Program-made: the position numbers and the translations under genes | The notes under the pieces: model-generated | What the model was told of the DNA's origin: nothing | The model's database searches: none | What the model saw: only the letters and a program-made list of their open reading frames with translations | Source of the DNA: UBA4416 sp031539425 | Lineage (GTDB): Bacteria > Bacteroidota > Bacteroidia > B-17B0 > Aurantibacillaceae | Assembly: GCA_031539425.1 (NCBI GenBank) | Contig: JAVKLI010000010.1 | Span: 1-12,459 of the forward strand | Length of the DNA: 12,459 nucleotides | Reading direction: 5' to 3' | In this document: positions 7,663 to 12,459 of the stretch, one piece after another | Position numbering within the stretch: the stretch's first letter is position 1 | How the letters are laid out: the number at the start of each line of letters is the position of its first letter

Positions 7663-7761
7663 AAGCTTATTATAATTTGAGATTGATGTTGTAACAATAA
7701 ATTCATTTTTAATTGTTTTGCTATAAATGCTTAGTTTTACAGCTTTATAAATTTAGAGCAG

Positions 7762-8973
7762 TTGCAAAATAATTTTGACATTATCATTATAGGCGGCGGT
7801 ATTGTAGGCGTATCTACCGCTTATAAATTAAGTCTTCAAAATCCTAATTATTCTATTTTAATATTAGAAAAAGAAAACGCTTTAGCTAGCCATCAAACAG
7901 GGCGTAATTCTGGGGTTATTCACTCGGGTATTTATTATAAACCAGGGAGTTATAAAGCCATTAATTGCGTAAAAGGTCGAAAAGAATTAGTAGAATTTGC
8001 TAAAATACACAACATTCCGCATGATATATGCGGTAAAATAATTGTGGCCACACACCCTAGCGAATTAACGCATCTTAATAAAGTATTTGAAAATGGCATT
8101 GCAAATGGTGTAGAAGGAATTAAAAAAATATCAGCCAAAGAAATTACAGAAATAGAGCCACACTGCAAAGGTATTGAAGGTATACACGTGCCCTGCACTG
8201 GTATTATAGATTACAAAGCTACCACAGAAAAATTAGCCGAACTTTTTTTAGCGGCCAATAATGCTAATAAAATACTGTTAAATATAGAATGTAAATACAT
8301 TGTACAACAACATCAAAATAACACAGAAGTTAACACTAAAGTGGGCAGCAGTTATTTTGCTAAACACATTATTGCTTGCGCTGGGTTGCTTGCCGACAGA
8401 ATAGTAAAACCCTTAAATACAGCAATAGTAGGATTTCGTGGCGATTACTATGATTTAACCCCAGCGGCAGAATTTAAAGTAAAACATTTAATATATCCTG
8501 TACCCAACCCCAAGTACCCGTTTTTAGGCGTTCATTTTACCCGTATGATACACGGCGGCATAGAATGTGGCCCAAATGCAGTATTTGTGTTTGATAGAGA
8601 AGGCTATAGTAAATGGGCTTTTAGTTTTAAAGATACCTTGGAAGCTTTTAAATTTAAAGGTACTTGGAGGTTCTTTTTTAAAAATTGGAAATTTGGTATT
8701 GACGAATATCGTGGGGCATTTAGCAAAGCATATTTCTTAAAACGCTTACAAACATTGTTGCCAAATCTTAAAAGTGATGAAATTGTGCCATCTCGTGCAG
8801 GAATAAGAGCCATGGCCTTAAGTAAAGAAGGTTTTATGTTAGATGATTTTAATATTGAATTTAATGGACATGTAATGAATGTAATTAATTCACCATCTCC
8901 CGCTGCTACTGCTGCTTTAGCCTATGGCGAAGAAATTGCTAATACGGCCAAAAAATATTTTAACCTCAATTAA
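7762..8973 (+). CDS. lhgO: L-2-hydroxyglutarate oxidase (FAD-dependent), TTG start
   Basis: A 403-residue FAD-dependent oxidoreductase of the DAO family that best fits L-2-hydroxyglutarate oxidase/dehydrogenase (LhgO), which converts L-2-hydroxyglutarate to 2-oxoglutarate as metabolite repair or in glutarate catabolism. Evidence: a dinucleotide-binding motif (FDIIIIGGGIVG, 5-16) with the acidic strand end ILILEKE (32-38), the LhgO-type flavin-site signature HQTGRNSGVIHSGIYYKPGS (44-63), GFRGDYY, GGIECGPNAVF, and the C-terminal SRAGIRAM (344-351) and INSPSPAATAALAYGE (375-390). There is no ATG before the FAD motif: the frame is closed by TAG at 7732-7734, and the only usual start upstream of GGGIVG is TTG at 7762, so I take that. 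No signal peptide is seen. It may associate peripherally with the membrane, as family members passing electrons to quinones do. It is probably transcribed alone; the downstream pseudogene is convergent 12 bp away. Confidence 0.93.
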   Translation: MQNNFDIIIIGGGIVGVSTAYKLSLQNPNYSILILEKENALASHQTGRNSGVIHSGIYYKPGSYKAINCVKGRKELVEFAKIHNIPHDICGKIIVATHPSELTHLNKVFENGIANGVEGIKKISAKEITEIEPHCKGIEGIHVPCTGIIDYKATTEKLAELFLAANNANKILLNIECKYIVQQHQNNTEVNTKVGSSYFAKHIIACAGLLADRIVKPLNTAIVGFRGDYYDLTPAAEFKVKHLIYPVPNPKYPFLGVHFTRMIHGGIECGPNAVFVFDREGYSKWAFSFKDTLEAFKFKGTWRFFFKNWKFGIDEYRGAFSKAYFLKRLQTLLPNLKSDEIVPSRAGIRAMALSKEGFMLDDFNIEFNGHVMNVINSPSPAATAALAYGEEIANTAKKYFNLN

Positions 8974-8985
8974 TAATTGAGTATT

Positions 8986-9310
8986 TCAATCCCTCAACAC
9001 CTTTTGCGTAAGGGTAGCCCCATTTTTAAGTTGTGCTTTTAAAAAGTACATGCAGCTTCGTAAATCATACTCTGTGCTAACAGCATTACCATTGATATTG
9101 AGCTTTAATTCTTTACCCAACAAGAATATATGTTTTTATTTTGGTCAACATTAAATAGTACCGCGTTAATATTTATGTTTGATAATCTCTTAAAACCCCA
9201 TTATTTCCAAAAGTTTTGTCAATGGCTATATTTTGAGTATATGAGTTTTGTAAAGAGCCTATAACTAACAATACAGTTAATATGCTTTTAATATTTATAA
9301 AGTGTTTCAT
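8986..9310 (-). pseudogene. Remnant of a T9SS-exported (type A sorting domain) protein, internally deleted
   Basis: Two fragments on the minus strand look like the opposite ends of one secreted protein. Fragment 1 (9310-9173, 45 codons, then TAA) has a signal peptide (MKHFINIKSILTVLLVIGSL) followed by IDKTFGNNGVLRDYQ, which resembles the start of a delta-60 repeat (LDxTFGxNG). Fragment 2 (9135-8986, then TGA) is in a different frame and reads as the end of a Por/T9SS type A C-terminal sorting domain: FLLGKELKLNINGNAV, STEYDL, MYFLKAQLKNGATLTQKVL, RD. Family members normally have several hundred residues between these parts, whereas here only 37 bp separate them (9136-9172), with stops. I infer a large internal deletion plus a frameshift. 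Fragment 1 alone could still make a small exported peptide, but nothing suggests it is used. This accounts for the otherwise gene-free 8974-9392 interval. Confidence 0.78.
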
Positions 9311-9392
9311 AATTTTAATTTTTATTCGGTTTAACTTTATTTAAATGTTTATTGTTTAATTAAATTTTTAGCATCAATTATTTGGCCATAAA

Positions 9393-10856
9393 TTACATTG
9401 ATAAACATTTACTCTTTAAAAAAAAGATGGCTTCACGAAGTCTTAACTCTAGCTGGATTGATGAATAAGCTTTTATAGAGGCTTCTTTAAAAGAACTGCT
9501 ATAGCCATATATTTTTGGTAATGTAGATTTATAAATTGTTTTTTTTGATTTTTGATCTACTAATTTGATGTTTACATTTGACCTTACTAAATATTGTCCA
9601 AATTGATTTTCTAATAATGTTGAGTTTTCATCTTGTTTAGTATTAGATGAAATATTTATGACATAATCTGCTTTTGATATTGAAGTAACTATTTTAAATA
9701 ATGGATCTTTAAATTGTTCTTTAATTATTTTGAGTGTGTTTGAATATTCAGTTGTATCGGTAGAATTTGCGACATCTATTTTATTTTCTAATTCATTGTT
9801 GTCTGCAAAATGAAGTTCCTTAATTTTAAATGCAATGTTTATGTTTCGTTTTGTCTTAATATAAATTTGTAAAGTGGGAGGGTTTATAAATGGCGTTAAA
9901 ATTTTTAGACCGGTTATCATAGAGCTGTCTTTATTTGATAAAGTATATAAATCAGGGGTTAATTCAATGACCTGTTCTAATTGATTATTTTCTATTTTTT
10001 GAATTTGTATTTCTATTATTCCGTTATCATTTGTTGTGGCTTGTTCATTTATTTTTAAGCCTTGCGTTATTGGTTTTAATAAAAATGGAAAAGATTGTAA
10101 AGTATTTGATTTTGTTTTTACTCTATATAGAAGTGATTCGTAGGTGTCTTGAAATGGTAAATAAACATAAGCGTTTGTTGCAAGCTTAATTGTGATATTT
10201 GATAATTGTTTTTGAATAAGGTTACATAAATCTATTGGCGTAGAAATTTTATAGCTATTTGCATTAAATTTCACTTCTTCATGAATATATGCCGATATGT
10301 AATTAAATGCAGTAAGCTTAGATTTAAACGACAGTATAAAATCATTGTTTGCTTCATATTCAAATGCTTGTTGAATTAAAATTGAAGCATTATTTATAGC
10401 AGTTTCTTTTTCTTTTTCTTTTTTTGCTAAGTACTTTTCTTTGTTCAACTCATAATACACCCAATACACAGTTTCATTTTCATAAGTTCCTTTTAATTCA
10501 TACCCTTCAATATTATCAGAATTTTTTAATGTTATGAGACCTTCATAATTTTCTTTATACTGATTGTTTTTTTGGGTACTATAAAGCATTGAAGTGCCTG
10601 ATACATTAACTTTAATTTCTGAAGTTACATCATAGAGTGCATTTTTTTTAGCCTCTTCAAAATGGTTAAATCCTTTTTTCTTTTCAGCAAAACCTATCCC
10701 TATGTATGCTTCCGGGTTATACGGTTTTTGCTTTACCCAATGCGGTGCTTGGTCAGAATGTTTTAGTTCTGTTTGTGCATGTAATACAAAACTTGAAATC
10801 AATAAAATAAGTTTAATAATTACAATTTTTATTGTTCTTTTTTTAGTCATTATCAT
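9393..10856 (-). CDS. Exported LPP20-domain protein, second gene of an envelope pair
   Basis: A 487-residue exported protein. The N-terminus is a signal peptide (KKRTIKIVIIKLILLISSFV, then LHAQ; cleavage near residue 28) with no lipobox cysteine. Residues about 38-150 fit the LPP20 family: APHWVKQKP (37-45), YIGIGFAEK (51-59), an Ala-containing helix EEAKKNALYDVTSEIKV (67-83) and YWVYYELNKEKYLAKKEKEK (131-150). The middle (about 210-350) contains beta-rich segments that I do not recognise. The C-terminal part (about 372-480) has SKADYVINISS (394-404), VNIKLVDQKSKKTIYKSTLP (428-447) and a G-Y-S-S-S loop before a final helix, a pattern loosely like CsgG/FlgO/LpoB-type periplasmic folds (weak inference). 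Its start overlaps the stop of the upstream lipoprotein gene by 14 bp, or 8 bp if the second ATG (10850) is used, implying translational coupling and a joint function. Role unknown; envelope assembly or regulation is plausible but unproven. Confidence 0.82.
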   Translation of the reverse strand: MIMTKKRTIKIVIIKLILLISSFVLHAQTELKHSDQAPHWVKQKPYNPEAYIGIGFAEKKKGFNHFEEAKKNALYDVTSEIKVNVSGTSMLYSTQKNNQYKENYEGLITLKNSDNIEGYELKGTYENETVYWVYYELNKEKYLAKKEKEKETAINNASILIQQAFEYEANNDFILSFKSKLTAFNYISAYIHEEVKFNANSYKISTPIDLCNLIQKQLSNITIKLATNAYVYLPFQDTYESLLYRVKTKSNTLQSFPFLLKPITQGLKINEQATTNDNGIIEIQIQKIENNQLEQVIELTPDLYTLSNKDSSMITGLKILTPFINPPTLQIYIKTKRNINIAFKIKELHFADNNELENKIDVANSTDTTEYSNTLKIIKEQFKDPLFKIVTSISKADYVINISSNTKQDENSTLLENQFGQYLVRSNVNIKLVDQKSKKTIYKSTLPKIYGYSSSFKEASIKAYSSIQLELRLREAIFFLKSKCLSM

Positions 10857-12243
10857 TTTTTTTCAAGTGTATATTTAATGATTCTATTATTTTATTGTGA
10901 GTATTATTTAACAGATCATTTTTTAAAGTTGTTATTGGTTTTAAAGTTTTTGTGGCATTAAACTTTTTTTGCCACGAATTAAAAATAATGTTTAATAAAC
11001 TTAACCAAAATGAACCAGAGGATGATTTTACTTCATTATTTTCACTACTATTTGTAATGCTTACGCCAGAATATCCACTTGCAAGTTCGTTATAATTAAT
11101 TTCATCTTTTGCTATATAATGTTGTTTAAATGACGTAAATACTTTACCTGTGCTAGCGTTTATAATGTTATATTCTAAGTCAAACTCTACACTTTCATTA
11201 GCATATTTTTCGAAGTATTTAAAGGGTTTAGTATAATATTCTTTATATTTTGTTTTGTTATCAGCTTCATATTTTTCTCGATAATGTGTTTCATAACCTG
11301 TTTTTTCAATCGCTGTTAGCTGTGATTCATATTCAAATACATTGGTAGTATTAAATGTCAAATAAAAATCAATTCCAGTAGCTAAATGAATGGTTTTTAA
11401 TAATTCTTTGGAAGTACTATTAATACTGCTAGGTGAAACCTCAAAATTAGAAAAAGGTGTATTTGTAATTAATTCAAATTTATCTGAATGTTGATTACTC
11501 CAATTTAATATGTTTACATATACTGATTCAGCATAACTGTTTTTAGGATAAAAAATCATATATCTTACAAATAACAAATCGTTTATTAATTTGAGTAATG
11601 AGCTTGATTGTTTGTAGTTTTCACTTTTCTGTTGGATTAATTGTAAATTATTTTTTGCTAAATTGTTTTTTTTATTTTTAAAAAGTTTAATGGCATCTCT
11701 ATACAATGGTTCACAATAACTAATATTTTCTATCTCTCTTATGTTTTTATAATTCGGGTTCAATTTTTCAATTTTTTTAGCTAACAAGAGTGCGTTTTCA
11801 TATTGCTCTTCTTTTATAAATTTTAAAACTTTGTTGTAATTTATTTCAGAATATAATCTTAAGGCTTCTAAATAATCTTTATCGTAAATTGGAGGATAAA
11901 TTAATTCAATGGTTAATGTTTTAGCTTTAGTTCTATATTTAGTAAATTCTGTATAGGTTTCAATACAGGTTTCATATTGTTGAGAATTATATTCTCTAAA
12001 GAAATCTGAGGATAACTTATCTAAATATTTTTGCCCTATGGATAGGACTTTAATTTTTGCTTTTTTATTAGATGGCTTACGCTCAAGTGATATTAAATAA
12101 TTTTTAGCAGCATCTTTTATGTTTCCATTATTTTCAAATGTTAGCGCTAAATTATAATATTGCCTGGTGCCAGTACAAGCTGTAAAAAACAGTATAATAA
12201 TTACAGCTATAGTTTTTGTAAATATAAATTTATGTTTAAGCAT
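10843..12243 (-). CDS. TPR-type lipoprotein, first gene of an envelope pair
   Basis: A 466-residue predicted lipoprotein. The signal peptide (MLKHKFIFTKT, then AVIIILFF) ends in FFTAC, placing the lipidated cysteine at residue 23. Residues about 28-220 are helical and TPR-like: YYNLALTFENNGNIKDAAKN followed by a Pro near residue 57 is a clear TPR unit, and a second good one is KVLKFIKEEQYENALLLAKK with LNPNY (about 138-165). The C-terminal half (about 240-395) is beta-rich, with LATGIDFYLTFNTTNVF (287-303), a charged Tyr-rich stretch (about 317-348) and VEFDLEYNIINASTGKVFTS (352-371). The pattern gxDfyL, then a long insertion, then a strand with INASTGKV resembles LpoB/CsgG-type folds, where 'xxDaxTGKvxxS' is common. 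This is a by-eye similarity, not a family assignment. A Ser/Asn-rich stretch (397-412) precedes a short hydrophobic segment. It is the first gene of the unit, and the 85 bp upstream end at an IS30 transposase gene. Confidence 0.82.
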   Translation of the reverse strand: MLKHKFIFTKTIAVIIILFFTACTGTRQYYNLALTFENNGNIKDAAKNYLISLERKPSNKKAKIKVLSIGQKYLDKLSSDFFREYNSQQYETCIETYTEFTKYRTKAKTLTIELIYPPIYDKDYLEALRLYSEINYNKVLKFIKEEQYENALLLAKKIEKLNPNYKNIREIENISYCEPLYRDAIKLFKNKKNNLAKNNLQLIQQKSENYKQSSSLLKLINDLLFVRYMIFYPKNSYAESVYVNILNWSNQHSDKFELITNTPFSNFEVSPSSINSTSKELLKTIHLATGIDFYLTFNTTNVFEYESQLTAIEKTGYETHYREKYEADNKTKYKEYYTKPFKYFEKYANESVEFDLEYNIINASTGKVFTSFKQHYIAKDEINYNELASGYSGVSITNSSENNEVKSSSGSFWLSLLNIIFNSWQKKFNATKTLKPITTLKNDLLNNTHNKIIESLNIHLKKNDND

Positions 12244-12309
12244 GATATATTACTTGTATAGTGTAATTTTTTTTATACACTCATAAATTTATAATAAAAA
12301 ATTAATTAA

Positions 12310-12459
12310 ATTATTAAGAACGGCGGATTCAAGTTATAAATGCAACTTTTCGTCCTTTGTTTTTAATTGTTTGTAAATATACTTCTTTAGGGGTTAAATA
12401 TCCAAATCTTTTTCGTGGCCTGTTGTTTAATTTAGCTTCTACTACTTGTATTTGCTCTT
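12310..12459 (-). mobile_element. End of an IS30-family insertion sequence (partial)
   Basis: This is inferred from the transposase C-terminus and its position. The segment around the stop codon (roughly 12318-12346, AACGGCGGATTCAAGTTATA onward) is the likely right-end region of the element. It leaves only about 65-85 bp between the element and the start of the lipoprotein gene, so the insertion may have replaced the native upstream region or may supply read-through transcription, since both are on the minus strand. The exact boundary and target duplication cannot be seen in this window. Confidence 0.55.
12329..12457 (-). CDS. IS30-family transposase, C-terminal end (cut by window edge)
   Basis: Reading the minus strand from the window edge gives 42 codons ending in TGA at 12331-12329. 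The visible protein includes VVEAKLNNRPRKRFGYLTP and KEVYLQ, then RKVAFIT. LNNRPRKxxGxxTPxEx is the characteristic end of the IS30-family DDE transposase core, just after the catalytic glutamate region, and the short tail is typical of Bacteroidota members. Only the 3' end is visible, so I cannot tell whether the gene or element is intact. In IS30 elements the terminal inverted repeat lies at or just past the transposase stop, so the element probably ends within about 12305-12330. Which bases form its end cannot be judged without the other terminus. Confidence 0.88.
   Translation of the reverse strand, partial: EQIQVVEAKLNNRPRKRFGYLTPKEVYLQTIKNKGRKVAFIT

Noticed and set aside
9173..9310. Independent 45-aa secreted peptide gene
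   Set aside because: Possible as an ORF, but the TFGNNG repeat start and the nearby out-of-frame sorting tail fit a truncated larger gene better.

Overview
The window is A+T-rich DNA that almost certainly comes from a member of the Bacteroidota (Flavobacteriia/Sphingobacteriia/Chitinophagia-like). Four things point there: a 1441-residue secreted protein ending in a type IX secretion (T9SS) type B / gliding-motility-type sorting domain; the decayed ends of a second T9SS cargo with a type A sorting domain; a folP gene divergent from a two-repeat DUF1599 gene, an arrangement I recall from this phylum; and a TAnnTTTG-type -7 promoter element before the tRNA gene. Genes are mostly single or in short units on both strands.

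Layout. 3-419 (+) is the 3' end of a gene whose product ends like a peptidase S74 / endosialidase-chaperone tail-fibre protein, followed by a Gln/Glu/Ala coiled coil built on a 147-bp DNA repeat. 555-1391 (-) is folP (dihydropteroate synthase), divergent by only 28 bp from 1420-1956 (+), the DUF1599 gene. 2065-3000 (-) is an orphan DUF58 (vWA-like) protein. 3066-3145 (+) is tRNA-Leu(UAG), with a promoter element upstream and a strong intrinsic terminator downstream. 3304-7629 (+) is the large T9SS surface protein. 7762-8973 (+) is L-2-hydroxyglutarate oxidase, apparently starting at TTG. 8986-9310 (-) is a pseudogene in which only the signal peptide/first repeat and the C-terminal sorting signal of a T9SS cargo survive. 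9393-12243 (-) is a two-gene overlapping unit: a TPR-type lipoprotein followed by an exported LPP20-domain protein. 12329-12457 (-) is the C-terminal end of an IS30-family transposase, cut by the window edge.

How it fits together. The window is housekeeping loci (folate synthesis, a tRNA, metabolite repair) interspersed with envelope and secreted genes. There is no clear multi-gene defence, CRISPR or biosynthetic system. The least understood part is the envelope lipoprotein/LPP20 pair, which sits next to the IS30 end and whose two C-terminal halves look loosely alike. The T9SS pseudogene and the internally repeated coiled coil are signs of recent turnover in surface-protein genes.
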